A DNA stretch of 64,000 nt from Mycoemilia scoparia (taxonomy: Eukaryota; Kickxellomycota; Kickxellomycetes; Kickxellales; Kickxellaceae). The stretch lies in assembly GCA_027575805.1 (NCBI GenBank), contig JANBPU010000046.1:35054-99053 (forward strand). Reading direction: 5' to 3'. Every line of letters starts with the position of its first letter. Position 1 is the stretch's first letter. The position numbers were made by a program, and so were the translations under genes. The notes under the pieces were generated by a model that saw nothing but the letters and a program-made list of their open reading frames with translations, was not told the DNA's origin and ran no database searches. This document shows, piece by piece, positions 1 through 11,049 of the stretch.

Positions 1-2688
1 TTTAGCATTGTTTTTTGCTAGTGGACTCGTCTCAACGGGGTTGAATTTTTTAGGATTAGAGTTGGACCTGGACCTGGACCTTAGGTTTGCAATCTTATCC
101 ATTATCGCACCAAACCCACGCTTCGGCCCTTTATTCCCGTTATGCTTTTCTGGATCATCAGGTTCCAGAGGGGAATCCTCGGATACCTGGGGAAATTTAT
201 GTCTTGCCTTGTCCTTTGGTGATGTATACCCCTTGAAATTATAAATATTAATCTGCTGGGATGGTATATTGTCCTTCAGAGAAGGTGCTGGTCTTTCCTC
301 AAGGCTTTTCATGTCTGCACTGGGTTTAGATTTTAATGGAATGGGTGGAAGTGCTTTTTTTGGAGCTAGTGTTTTCAGAAGTGGTGGTGAGGGCATTTCT
401 GGTATACTATGATCAGGCAATGACCCTGAATTTGATTGTGTTGTTAATACAGCGGCTGATGTGCTTGGCCTTTTGATTTCTGGAACTGGTGGGATGATTT
501 CATCCTGAGGAGCAGGAGTCCTTGAAACGTCTGTAGATGAACCAGCAAACAGAGATTGTGACCCAGGTGACATATCAGTGTATGCACCAATACGTGCGTT
601 AGTTGACTTGGGCTTTATATTTCGACCATAAATGTGGCGCTTCATGCTCGAAGTAGATCCTGTGTCGCTTTGCCCATTTGTTTCATTTAACTTGGCATTG
701 ATAGATCTTTTGGCATTTATAAATGAGGCAATGCTTGTTTTGGAACGAACTTCAGGTGGTGCCCGGTATCTGTTGTTTTTTGGCAAGACAGGAATTGCAG
801 TCATGGGTTTGCCCTTCTTGAAGTTAGTATAACCTTTTGGAAGTCTTGTCCGTGATGCTATTTCATTGCCACTCCCCCATCCGTGGGCCGTTTTTGCCCG
901 TGATGGCTGAGGCTTCAAGTTTTCTGATGATGGCTCCTTTGATGGTCCCGATTCCTTCTGGTGTTGGTCTTTATCTCCGTCATCGGGTCCTGCCTTTGAC
1001 CTTGAACTCTTTACAGAAGACTTGTCATCCAAAACAAACGACAAAGAGGCTGAATTAATATTGGATTCAAAAGTGGGCTCAAATATGCTTTTTGCTGAGG
1101 GTCGAGAATTTGTAGGGGTAGCGCTGGGTATGGTAGCACTGATCCTCCTTGTCTGGTTTTTGTGGATCAAATTAGTATTGATACTAAGAGTTTTTGCTGT
1201 AAAGCCTTCCCCACTCTGTATGTGCTGCTGGTTAGACTGGTACTGTGCTTTAGATGATAGTGATGATGGATGAGTTGAATCATGAGAACCCCGCGGCTGG
1301 TACTGATTCCTGATCGAGGCATCATTTGTACTGCTCGTTGCACTGCTTTGATGATATGGTCCCAAAAGAGGCATTGCATTGTGTGATAGTGTGCCGCCAG
1401 TCGATATATGCAGATAATTTGGTGAGCCATTCTGCAGCCATAAGGATGGGCTTGATAATTGAATGGGTGAATTTCTTATTGAAGAAAGGCTGTCTCTGTC
1501 AGCATGTGCACTATTACGGTAGCTCCGATGGGTTGACGAGGGCCTTGCGCTAGTGGGGGTGGCAACGCCATCGGGCCTTAGAAGTCGCTGCTCATCCTTA
1601 TCAACGTGACTGCTGTTAAATGACCTGTACCCTGTATCAATTGGTGCTAACCCAATCTCACTGCCATCACAACCAGCATTAGCAAAAGACCCTGGCCTCC
1701 CTTTCGACCTAGCCCTGCTATGCCTCGTATTAAGCCTATTTTGGTCACTTCCGTAGCCCCTTGAGGACTCCGAGCATGTGGGTGTAGTTGTCTTCGAGGA
1801 AGCCTTGGTATTGCCGACATTAGATGGAAGTGATGTCGTGTCCAGGCTTAGATTCGGCTGTTCCAGAGAATTGCCCTGATTGGATTTTTGCCCTGCAACA
1901 TGCTGGTCTGATATGACTGAATTGGGCTTGCTTGATACATCGCTGTTCCTTTTTGAAGATGTTGACGAAAATGGTGGCTGCAAAGACAAGGGTGTGCTAT
2001 TATCAGTTGCTGTTGTTGTATGTGGCTCATCTTTGATAGTTGAGAGCTTAGAAATATTGGATAAATTGTTTATAGTGTATTTGGGTTGTCCACTTCCTTG
2101 ATCCAGAGAGGAAAAAAGGATTCCTTCGGAATAGAATGACAGTTGCCTGATAGCTTTGATGAGCCTCGTATGGTCACTTGGCTTAGTATTTGGAATATCC
2201 ATCCTTTCAAGGTCACGAATTGTTAGGTTACAAAAGGCAGTTGGGGTTATTCCTTGCTCTATGTCATTGGTCAAATACAAAATGTTATAATACAAACATA
2301 ATAATACCCCTAATGTGTGGAGGAGCAGCATCAAAATCTTGAGGCAAATAAAAATATATACTACATTGGCGTTTATCCACGCCACTTCAAGCAACCAACA
2401 ATGTGGGACATGGATATTCTCTCTAGAAGCTCTTGTAACGCGCATTGAAATACAAGTAGCATTAAAATATCACCTCTTACCTCTGAAAGGAGTCACATAT
2501 GCTCCAAAGTTTTTGCTCTCTAACCAAGACATGATTGCTTCAAGGTTTTGGAACGGAGTATGTATAATTGGGTGTTGCTCAGAGCCAAATTGTCCTGAAT
2601 TTGGCCCCTGTTGTTGTTGCTGTTGTGTCAGTGTCAAAGGCAAGGAATCCACAGGAGGAGCATTTTGCTCCAAATTAGGCAATGCCAT
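1..2688 (-). CDS. SAM-domain protein, Ser-rich, truncated by the left window edge
   Basis: Exon 1 is 2481-2688 and starts at ATG 2688. The intron 2259-2480 has a GTAAGA donor and a TAG acceptor. Exon 2 runs from 2258 to position 1 without a stop, so the C-terminus lies outside the window. The joined protein (at least 820 residues) has a short Gln-rich start. A SAM-like fold follows at about residues 48-111: WLESKNF in exon 1, then REQGIT across the junction and RLIKAIRQL in exon 2. The intron thus splits the SAM domain, and joining restores its spacing, which supports the splice model. The remaining ~700 residues are Ser/Thr/Asn/Pro-rich and look disordered, with Pro-rich and basic patches. 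Fungal proteins of this build include Bck1/Mkh1-type MAPKK kinases and Boi-type polarity scaffolds. No kinase, SH3 or PH domain is visible here, so the family stays open. Confidence 0.75.
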
Positions 2689-3913
2689 GGTGGCTATAGC
2701 AGACTCTCACTTGGTAAAAGGGCAGTGGAACCTTCCAAGCCAAACCAACCAAGTAGAGCTGGTATGTATGTTTATATGTGTGTGTGTTTGCGTATCTGTG
2801 CGGTTGTGAATATAACGGTACTCAGGTAGTTTAACACAAATTATATATGCCGGCTGAGCCTGAAAGAGACACAACTAGATTCCACAAATAGTTAGCCGTA
2901 ATGTGAAGTGACCCTATGTTAAGAATAAATAATAAAGACAGGGAGTTTATAAAGGGTGTGAATAAAGTATAAAATACAAAAAGAAAGCTAGGCTCATAAG
3001 AGCTGGAGCTACATACTGCAAGCTAGAGCCAAAAGACATATACAACCATACCCACTGAGTTGCACAGTGCACCGTACAGTACTTGGAAAGGAGGCTGGCA
3101 TTCAAAAAGCCAGGTCTTGGGACTTCATTTTAGTTGTTCTGCAAGCTACTCAATTTGCTAGGCCTCTCGTTGTTTTATCTAAAATTGCTATTAAATCCAG
3201 ATTGCAGACTTGCATTGGGCCGTATTGTATTTTCGAGCACACTGTGCCCTTTCTGTGTGTGGAAACTGGCAAGTTCCCCATCAATAGGGAACAGACAAAT
3301 AGCCTCTCATACACTACCTGCAAAATCAGCTCATGAGCTAACTTTGCATTTTAGCTGGCGGAGTCTTGCAGCGATGATTGGTTGTTATCCAAGGGAATCT
3401 CGTCCTATGCCCTTTTAGAGAAGGAGACACTACCAACTGTTATACTGAGGGCTGGCTTGATGCTGTCTATGACAACCTGGATCAGGCAAAAAGCCACCTC
3501 GCACAGCGAGCTCTCACAAAAAAATATTAAGCATCAGCTTTCCTCCATAAGCCCAGTATGGCAGTAACTGGACTTTTTGAATCCCCGGCCTGAACACAAA
3601 TAAAAAGCTCCAAAGGCATATATCTAATTGCAGAATGGCATAGTAGAATAATTTGGTGATCTTATTTCTGCTGTGTGATCAGCTTATTTTTGTTAAATCC
3701 AGCTATGGCGCTCTCAAGTTTTACTCAAACACAACTAACCCCAATCAAAACTTTTTGGCCCTTGCCCCCTTTTTACTGAGGACAGTATATCTCCCAAGAA
3801 ACAAGGCTTTCGGTCCAGTTCAACTCTTGTTTTTGATCTTTTATATCCAAGGCTGGACATTTGCCATACCGACATTGCTCGTGTTACATTAAATCTCCTG
3901 AATCTTTCATAAA
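2689..3913. other. Divergent intergenic region, SAM-domain gene / RLI1
   Basis: This 1.2-kb AT-rich spacer separates two divergently transcribed genes and should hold both promoters. The only structure I can support is one copy of a dispersed repeat (about 3268-3431, listed separately). Open frames here are short, overlap one another and start at unconvincing codons. No RNA gene was recognised. Confidence 0.6.
3268..3431 (+). repeat. Dispersed repeat family 1, copy 1
   Basis: This stretch matches two other places in the window: 48096-48256 (same orientation) and about 63779-63913 (opposite orientation). Shared landmarks in order are GGCAAGTTCYCC, ATCAAWAGGGAACA, AATAGCCTC, a TGCAAAATCAGCTCAT block, GGCGGAGT, TATCCAAGGGAAT and CCCTTTTAGAG. 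The copies are diverged. No coding frame is shared, so it looks like a non-autonomous element or remnant. Confidence 0.65.
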
Positions 3914-5828
3914 ATGTCTAGCAAAAACACTCGTATTGCGATTGTCCATACTGACAAATGCAAGCCCAAAAAATGCCAGCTGGAATGCAAAAAGGGCTGC
4001 CCAGTAAACCGCGTTGGTAAGCTAAATTGGCAATTTGTGTTATGTATCAATTGCGTGGCCAAATCACAGGCATTTTATAACATCATTCCTTTGAAATCGC
4101 GTCATTACAGGCAAACTATGTATTACAGTAACGCCGGCCTCAAAAACTTCCGAAATCTCTGAAACAATGTGCATTGGTTGTGGTATTTGTGTTAAAAAGT
4201 GCCCCTTTGGCGCTATCACTATCATTAACCTCCCTACTAACCTCGAAAAGGACACAACTCATCGCTATGGTCCAAACTCGTTCAAGCTGCACAGACTCCC
4301 TATGCCACGTCCTGGAGAAGTCTTGGGTCTCGTAGGCACCAACGGTATTGGCAAGTCTACCGCCCTTAAAATCCTTTCCGGAAAGCTAAAGCCCAACCTT
4401 GGCCGCTTCGACAGTCCCCCAGACTGGGAGGCTATTCTTAAATTCTTCCGTGGCTCTGAACTACAAAACTACTTTACCAAGATTCTCGAAGACAACCTCA
4501 CAGCCAAGATCAAACCCCAATGGGTCGATGCTATGCCCAGATCGGTCCGTGGTAAGGTTGGCCAGCTCATCCGTGCCAAGTCTGCCCTCAACAACACCGA
4601 TTTCTTGATTGACCAGCTGGATCTTGAGGATGTTTTGGAGCGTGAGGTTTCTCAGCTCTCTGGTGGTGAGCTCCAGCGTTTCGCTATTGCGGCCACATGT
4701 ATCCAGGACTGTGATGTTTATATGTTTGACGAGCCATCCAGTTACCTCGACGTAAAGCAGCGTCTCAATGCTGCCCGTGTTATCCGTAGCATGGTTGAAG
4801 CAAGAAGGAATGCCACATATGTCATTTGCGTTGAGCACGATTTGTCAGTCCTTGATTACCTTTCGGACTTTGTTTGCGTTCTCTACGGTGTTCCTTCTGT
4901 ATATGGTGTTGTAACTATGCCCTACTCTGTCAGAGAAGGCATCAATATCTTCCTTGACGGTATGATTCCAACAGAAAATCTTCGCTTCCGTGAAGAGTCG
5001 TTGTCATTCAGACTTATGGAAACCGTTGATGATGAGGAAGAAATTAAGCAATTCCGCCACTACTCGTATCCCAAGATGACAAAGACCCTTGGCGATTTCA
5101 AGCTCCGCGTTGAGGAGGGTGAATTCACTGACTCCGAGATTATTGTCCTCCTTGGGCAAAATGGTACTGGCAAAACGACACTCATTAAGATGCTTGCTGG
5201 TCTCTTGAAGCCTGACCAGAAGAATGTCGAGGTCCCTGAGCTCAACGTGTCTTACAAGCCCCAAAAGATTGCACCAAAATTCTCTGGCACAGTGCGCATG
5301 TTGCTCCTCCAGAAGATCCGGGGTATGTTCCTTCACCCACAATTCCAGACCGATGTCGTCAAGCCCATGAAGATCGATGATATCATTGACAATGATGTCC
5401 AGAGTTTGTCCGGTGGTGAGTTGCAACGTGTTGCTCTTGTACTTGCTCTTGGTAAGCCTGCAGACGTCTACCTCATCGACGAGCCCTCTGCCTATCTCGA
5501 TTCAGAGCAGCGTATCGTTGCTGCCAAGGTCATCAAGAGATTCATTTTGCACGCCAAGAAAACCGCATTCATCGTCGAGCACGATTTCATTATGGGCACA
5601 TATCTTGCTGACCGTGTGGTCGTTATGGAAGGTACACCATCCGTCGATGCGATTGCCACTACCCCGCAGAGCCTTGTCACTGGTATGAACAACTTCCTCC
5701 GCGCGTTGGATATCAGTTTCCGTCGTGACCCAACCAACTTCCGCCCTCGCATCAACAAGATGAATTCAGTCAAAGACAAGGAACAGAAGGTTGCTGGTAA
5801 CTTCTACTTCCTGGAAAACGAGTCCTAG
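3914..5828 (+). CDS. RLI1: Rli1/ABCE1 ribosome-recycling ATPase
   Basis: Exons are 3914-4016 and 4111-5828. Intron 4017-4110 begins GTAAGC and ends TTACAG; joining gives 606 residues, the normal family length. The N-terminal ferredoxin-like part has both 4Fe-4S sets: Cys16, 21, 25, 29 and Cys55, 58, 61, 65. NBD1 has Walker [10 protein letters not shown] near residue 110, signature LSGGELQR and Walker [16 protein letters not shown]2 has GQNGTGKTT near residue 383, a second LSGGELQR and [12 protein letters not shown]. The family splits 80S and post-termination ribosomes with eRF1/Dom34, takes part in 40S maturation and initiation with eIF3, and is cytosolic. No motif is broken. The 5' exon matters: an ATG-only model starting at 4167 would lose the first iron-sulfur cluster ligands. 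Confidence 0.97.
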
Positions 5829-6508
5829 ATTGCTGTAGATATCATAATACAACCCTAAGATAAACTTGGAATAGAGCTGGATCATTGCATTTGGATCTCT
5901 CTTTCTCTTTCCATTCTCATTACCGCCGCCCACTCATGTCAACCTGTTCTACTGGAAGTCACTGGATTTTACTATTGAATCATAATCATAATACTGGGCT
6001 TCTAGAAAGATTTTGGAACACGCCCTCTTTATTTTTATTTCTCCTTATTTCATTTATAACCCACTTTTGATGGTATTTCTCTCTATTTTCATTGCAAAAA
6101 ATTACCCTACCACAACAATCCAATCAATATGATAATTATCAACCCAAATACTGAAGATATGTTAAAATAACGACCATTGCTCCAGATTTCAAGTCAGACT
6201 GCCTTTGTGTTTCTTTGTAAAAAAATCACGTCCACATCCAAAGTATGCAAATCTATCAATTGTGGAAACATTTTTAGATATGATCGACGTTGACTGAGTT
6301 TAGAATTGCAAAGCCAGAGCATTGTTTTGACAAATGGACGCTGATTCATTTATCAACATCAGAAATTAATATTGCTTTATAATATAGTATGCCCCTCCGT
6401 TTAGACTTTGAAACTTGACGCCTATAAATATGCGGCGATTATTTACAGAAAAACGCTTTTTTTATTTTTTTTTGCCTTGAAGTTCAACTAATTGTTTTGT
6501 TTTATAGA
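5829..6508. other. Intergenic, RLI1 3' end to MIR-domain gene
   Basis: AT-rich spacer with no supported gene. It must contain the RLI1 3' UTR and the promoter of the next gene. A TATA-like octamer at 6423-6430 lies 79 bp before the next start codon, and a T-run sits at about 6458-6472. Confidence 0.6.
6423..6430 (+). promoter_or_regulatory. TATA-box-like element before the MIR-domain gene
   Basis: TATAAATA lies 79 bp upstream of ATG 6509, a plausible distance for a TATA box with a short leader. It is supported by sequence and spacing only; no start site is known. Confidence 0.35.
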
Positions 6509-9388
6509 ATGGCATCTGTTGGTAAACTTCACCTACTTGCTTCTCCAGCCAAAATATCTAATGTTGTTTCAGTATTGGGAGAGCACGACGAGCTTGGTGT
6601 CGATTCCAAAATGCAAGCATCGCCAAGCACTTTATGTATGACTGACCCCAAAGACAATGAAAAGGATGACCTGCAAAAACCTGACAAATTTGAACCACTA
6701 GGAGGACAAGCTGGCAATGATGATGCATCTAATATTATCAAGGCCACAACGTCAGAAGTCCAAAACAAACAATATAGAGAACCTGTTTCAAAGATTAAAA
6801 ACCGCATAGCTGCAAGAATATTATCTGGGTCATATGGGGCCACCATGGCTTATAGAAATAAATTTAGAGATAGTATTTCAACTCATTCTGACCTGGATGG
6901 GTCGACTGTGGTGGAGGTTGGAAATGTAGAAAAGTTGACTCCAGATCCAACCCGCCATTTCCATTTCCAAGACATGTCAAAAAATGATATCACTAGAAAT
7001 TACCAAAGGATATATGAGCAGACAAAAAACCAGACTACTTTTGAATCTGAACTGGTTAGTATTAACACCAAAGGGAACAAGTCTAGAGTACATTCACAAC
7101 AACAGCCAAAAACTATTGATGTTCAACCACAAGAATTTCTCAATGCCAATAAAATTGTAGAAAACATCCCATTGAATCACAAAGCTTCCTTAAACAAAGT
7201 GAAACAAGGTATACAGAAAGACAAAAAGAGCGCTACAGAGCTATTAAACAATAAAAAGATCCTGAATTCAAAATTGGGACAGATCGAAAATGAACCATCA
7301 GCCAGTGTTGAACATCCAACTGAAAAGGATGATAACTGCACAGGTAGATTTTTGGAAAAGCTTGGCAAGATGTTTAAAAAGGGTAGTAGCAAGAAGAATA
7401 AGGAATCTGAACAACAAAATGGCAAATCCAATGTTAAAACAAAAGATAAGGTTCAAAAAGCCCCAAAAACTAATGGTAACACATGCCAGCAGCCTTCATG
7501 TGCTTTTCAAAACCCTCCAATAAACTATAACCCACATATAGTCCCAATCTCATTCTGTATTTGCAATGGTCCGTCTCAAATCCCAAATAAATCATTGCCA
7601 ACCAACAATACTCACACCAATTTCCATACTAATGAGCAAGGTCATCAGCAATATAAAAGTCATAGTAATGAATCCCTAGATACATCCTCAACATACATAC
7701 CAGGCGATATTAGTGTCAATACAACCAATTCAAACAAAAGCTTCATCCAGCCATTTTCCCGTTTTATCAAATCCAAGTCAACAGGTGCGCTACTTGCAAT
7801 GGCGGCATACTTGTTCTTTAAAAAAGAGGGCTATCTAAAAAAGATGTTAGAAGAACACCTTAAAGATGGAGATGAGGATGTTTCGAGCAAAAAAAAGGTA
7901 GAGAAAGTAAAGGAAAAGAATAAAAACAAACTAGATAGCTCTCAGTCAGGGTGTCAACTGCCTTTGCCAGTATCACCACCGTGGATGTATAGTCATCCAT
8001 ACCCTGTTACTCAGCAGCCTCCTAATGTATTTTACTTTTATAACAATCCAACTAGAATAGACAACTCAAGATCTCGCTGCAGCGATAAAGTGCCTTGGCA
8101 TTCTCAATTAGTAACATACAATAATCAATTACATCCCTGCAACACTGAACCTGAAATCCCAAATGATCATAGAAAGGAGAAAGCGATATATTTTAAAGCT
8201 AATGATGCATCAGGTGGTAACTCTTCTAAGGCTCAAGAGGCCAGTGCCAGCCAACAAAAGAAGGCCTGTTGCATTTCAAAGTTATTTTCTTCCCAGCCAT
8301 CTTTTAAACTACCACATCTACCTCCTCTTACCAATACCAAAGACAGGCAACAAAGCAATACACAGGGACAAACTACAAGTTCAATAGTAAAAGATGGCTC
8401 TAAGAAAGCAAAACGTAATAACATCAGCGACTCTTCTTCCAAGCATTCCACAGAATCAAACAAGGAAACAATAAACAAAGGTCCCAATCTAATTGGAAAG
8501 TGTTCGGGAAACAAGCACTATTTTTCTGAACGCACTCTAACCACACGCTACCATAGACACATATCTTCGGCACCATACAGCTTTCCAAGAATATACAGCA
8601 TCCCACCAGCCAACTTAACCGCACAAAAAAGCGACTCCAACATAAACCTTATGGGCTCTGTTGTTGCATTCACCGATGCAACCAAAGAATTCAACTTGGG
8701 AACACCATTGCAGGTCGATACACACTCATCAACATGTCAATTGGAAGTTTTTGCTCAAAAAACATGCCCACAAAAATCCGGGTATAGAATTCAGGAACCC
8801 ACTGATCACTGGCAGATATTACCAACCGTTAGAGATATCAGCTGTAGTGCTGGGCCATATGTAAGGTACGGCCAACCAATTCGTCTTCTTCATCTAAATT
8901 CACGCTGTTTCTTGTATTATAACGACCAGGTTATGGCAAATAGAGCCGCATTAAGACCACTGCGATCTGAATGTCTCCATTATCAGGACTTGTGTCAGTG
9001 CAGGAAATTCAATTCCGATTGTTATGAATGGGTGATTGAAAAGACCAGTGGCCATCATCCTTCTCAACACATTGAATCAAGCCAAAGTGATGGGTTTTGG
9101 AGGGCTGATGATACATTTATTATTAAACATCTAATGACCGGCAGAGTGGTTTATTACTATGATCCGCGATATCATAACGGCCATAGCCAGAATTTTGGCA
9201 ACAGCCAAAATATCGACTACAGCTCAATTAATGTATTGGTTTTGTCCGTCAATAATGACAACTATGGAAAACATGATCCTCATGGTCACAAGGCTTGGAA
9301 GATTAATAGAGTAGAAAGATATGTATTTGAATTACCCGAAGGCCAAAACAATCAAACTCCTCGTTTACTCTATTTTAGAGATACTTAA
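6509..9388 (+). CDS. Long low-complexity protein with C-terminal MIR-like beta-trefoil domain
   Basis: Single exon of 959 residues from ATG 6509. The frame is open a little further upstream, but only from a TTG, and a TATA-like box fits the ATG. Residues 1 to about 740 are Asn/Gln/Lys/Ser-rich, with basic patches such as KKGSSKKNKE, and look disordered. There is no signal peptide and only a short hydrophobic patch (ALLAMAAYLFF) near residue 430. The last ~190 residues are compact, rich in Trp, Tyr, Cys and His, and carry YGQPIRLLHLNSRC, a W-V-I-E core and DDTFIIKHLMTGRVVYY. That pattern fits the MIR domain of protein O-mannosyltransferases and IP3 receptors. The Pmt catalytic and membrane parts are absent, so this is not an O-mannosyltransferase. 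Its function is unknown; a soluble ligand-binding or scaffold role is a guess. Confidence 0.75.
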   Translation: MASVGKLHLLASPAKISNVVSVLGEHDELGVDSKMQASPSTLCMTDPKDNEKDDLQKPDKFEPLGGQAGNDDASNIIKATTSEVQNKQYREPVSKIKNRIAARILSGSYGATMAYRNKFRDSISTHSDLDGSTVVEVGNVEKLTPDPTRHFHFQDMSKNDITRNYQRIYEQTKNQTTFESELVSINTKGNKSRVHSQQQPKTIDVQPQEFLNANKIVENIPLNHKASLNKVKQGIQKDKKSATELLNNKKILNSKLGQIENEPSASVEHPTEKDDNCTGRFLEKLGKMFKKGSSKKNKESEQQNGKSNVKTKDKVQKAPKTNGNTCQQPSCAFQNPPINYNPHIVPISFCICNGPSQIPNKSLPTNNTHTNFHTNEQGHQQYKSHSNESLDTSSTYIPGDISVNTTNSNKSFIQPFSRFIKSKSTGALLAMAAYLFFKKEGYLKKMLEEHLKDGDEDVSSKKKVEKVKEKNKNKLDSSQSGCQLPLPVSPPWMYSHPYPVTQQPPNVFYFYNNPTRIDNSRSRCSDKVPWHSQLVTYNNQLHPCNTEPEIPNDHRKEKAIYFKANDASGGNSSKAQEASASQQKKACCISKLFSSQPSFKLPHLPPLTNTKDRQQSNTQGQTTSSIVKDGSKKAKRNNISDSSSKHSTESNKETINKGPNLIGKCSGNKHYFSERTLTTRYHRHISSAPYSFPRIYSIPPANLTAQKSDSNINLMGSVVAFTDATKEFNLGTPLQVDTHSSTCQLEVFAQKTCPQKSGYRIQEPTDHWQILPTVRDISCSAGPYVRYGQPIRLLHLNSRCFLYYNDQVMANRAALRPLRSECLHYQDLCQCRKFNSDCYEWVIEKTSGHHPSQHIESSQSDGFWRADDTFIIKHLMTGRVVYYYDPRYHNGHSQNFGNSQNIDYSSINVLVLSVNNDNYGKHDPHGHKAWKINRVERYVFELPEGQNNQTPRLLYFRDT

Positions 9389-9401
9389 CACACATACATG
9401 C

Positions 9402-9422
9402 ATATATATATATATATATATA
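9402..9422. repeat. TA dinucleotide microsatellite
   Basis: Uninterrupted alternating AT just after the MIR-domain gene stop codon, in the presumed 3' UTR or terminator region. A trinucleotide TAG run follows at 9714-9735, inside the last intron of the TMEM234 homologue. Confidence 0.8.
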
Positions 9423-9552
9423 CATTGTATTTTTTAAAACATTTTTGTTTTTTTTTAATGTAAATAATTTCGTATCATTACAAAAGTAATAAACTACCAG
9501 ACATCACACACACTCTCACTCACATTTAATACAATTTATTGTGGTTGGAATT

Positions 9553-10306
9553 TTAACTGGTTACACATAGCGCCACACCACTAATAATAAGACTCATTCC
9601 AATAATATCTCCTATAATAACATATAATTTTGTCATGAGTAAGCATAGTATATACAGTTTGGATAGTCAATAAAATATATAAATCTGGGGTATTGGAAAT
9701 GTGGATTTTAGTATTAGTAGTAGTAGTAGTAGTAGCCTTACTTTTTGTTGGTGCACCTTCTCCAATAATATATCCGGCAAGACTCGTGAATATTAACGTC
9801 AACGAATTTGTGATGGGAACCGCCATAGTCAATTCTACATAGTTTCAGGTCAATCATATCACCAATGCAATGCAATGCAATATTATGAGATCATGTATAT
9901 AGCAAGCTCATAATTTATAAAGCCACGATGTGATAAAATGTTCGACATACCTGCACTACTAAGGGTATAATAATATACGGCCGATCCACTCAGATTTATG
10001 GCCAAAGGCAACAAATATTGCCACGTAGTTAAAAGGTAGACGAATTCGGCAAATGTCTGTTTGATCCACGAATCATGTTTGATCTTTTCTAAGCCCTTTG
10101 AGCCTCTCTTGATAAATGGGTTTGTAAATCCCCAACAAATGGCAGTTAGAATGAATCCAGCGGAAGTCTCTAGGTAGATTTAAATGTAGTATTAGTAGTA
10201 ATAATAGCAGTGGTAGATTTGTCGCTATATCATTAGCATCTGTCTCTTCAAAGTACACTATACATATACTGATTGACTTACGAAGCAGTTCGGTGATACT
10301 AAGCAT
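9553..10306 (-). CDS. TMEM234: TMEM234 homologue, small multispan membrane protein
   Basis: Four exons on the minus strand: 10282-10306, 9951-10169, 9742-9834 and 9553-9611. The 25-nt first exon reads MLSITELL, and all introns are phase 1 with GT-AG ends. The joined protein has 131 residues. Recognisable blocks in order are CWGFTNPFIKRGS, LPLAINLSGSAVYYYTL, LTMAVPITNSLTLIFTSLAGY, and a last hydrophobic helix GMSLIISGVALCV. This matches the order in animal TMEM234, a member of the EamA/DMT-like small transporter group with about four membrane helices. Its biochemical role is not established. No single open frame covers the gene; the splice model rests on phase agreement and homology at every junction. 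Closest alternatives are other small DMT-superfamily proteins. Confidence 0.85.
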
Positions 10307-11049
10307 TACACAAACTATAACTTTGGAGCTATTGGCTTTCAATGGTAATAACAATGGAGGTAGTGAAAATAATGATGCAGAGAAAAGATTGTAAAAAATG
10401 TAGATAATGAGTTATATCGACAACAAAAGCAGTTTACAGTGTGTTTACATTTCAGAACCATCCAAAAGATTGAGAAGTAGAATATTTGGTGGCACTAGAC
10501 TATTGAAACTATTATGGCATCCCGTATAAAAGACCAATGGACGACACACGTTCTCATACAACCTTCATGCCAGCAACCTTGCAAAACTCCCATTTAGTAT
10601 TGGTTGAAAACAGGAGTGCATTTGACAACAACTCCTTTAATTCATACGCCGGATTTCTTGGCATACCTCCTGATTAACTAACGACCAACGCTCTGGTTTT
10701 TGATCATGCACATAAAACCCTACCACCACCATCAATCATTGCCATGTAACTCAAAAAACTAAAAGACGGTTTAAAGACGTAGCTTTGTTATATCAAATTA
10801 GGGTTTTATTATTTAAATGTCAAAAAATGTAATGGCACAGTGGAAAAAAGGAAGAGAGAGAAAGTGTGTGTGTTATAAAATACAAGAGGGGTAGGGTATA
10901 TGTGTGTGTTATAAAGTTAAAAGTGAGTTTTTGGATTCGGTAGTAGTAGTAGTAATGTTTGTTGTTTTTAATGCAATATATTATCCTTGTTGCCACCCAT
11001 TAGATATGATTGGCGTGCTTAAACAGTCATCCTTCTCAGTAGCCGATCT
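10307..11049. other. Intergenic, EPL1 3' end to TMEM234 5' end
   Basis: AT-rich spacer with no supported gene. It should contain the promoter of the TMEM234 homologue (minus strand) and the EPL1 3' UTR. Short TG- and TAG-rich simple repeats lie at about 10865-10955. Confidence 0.6.
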
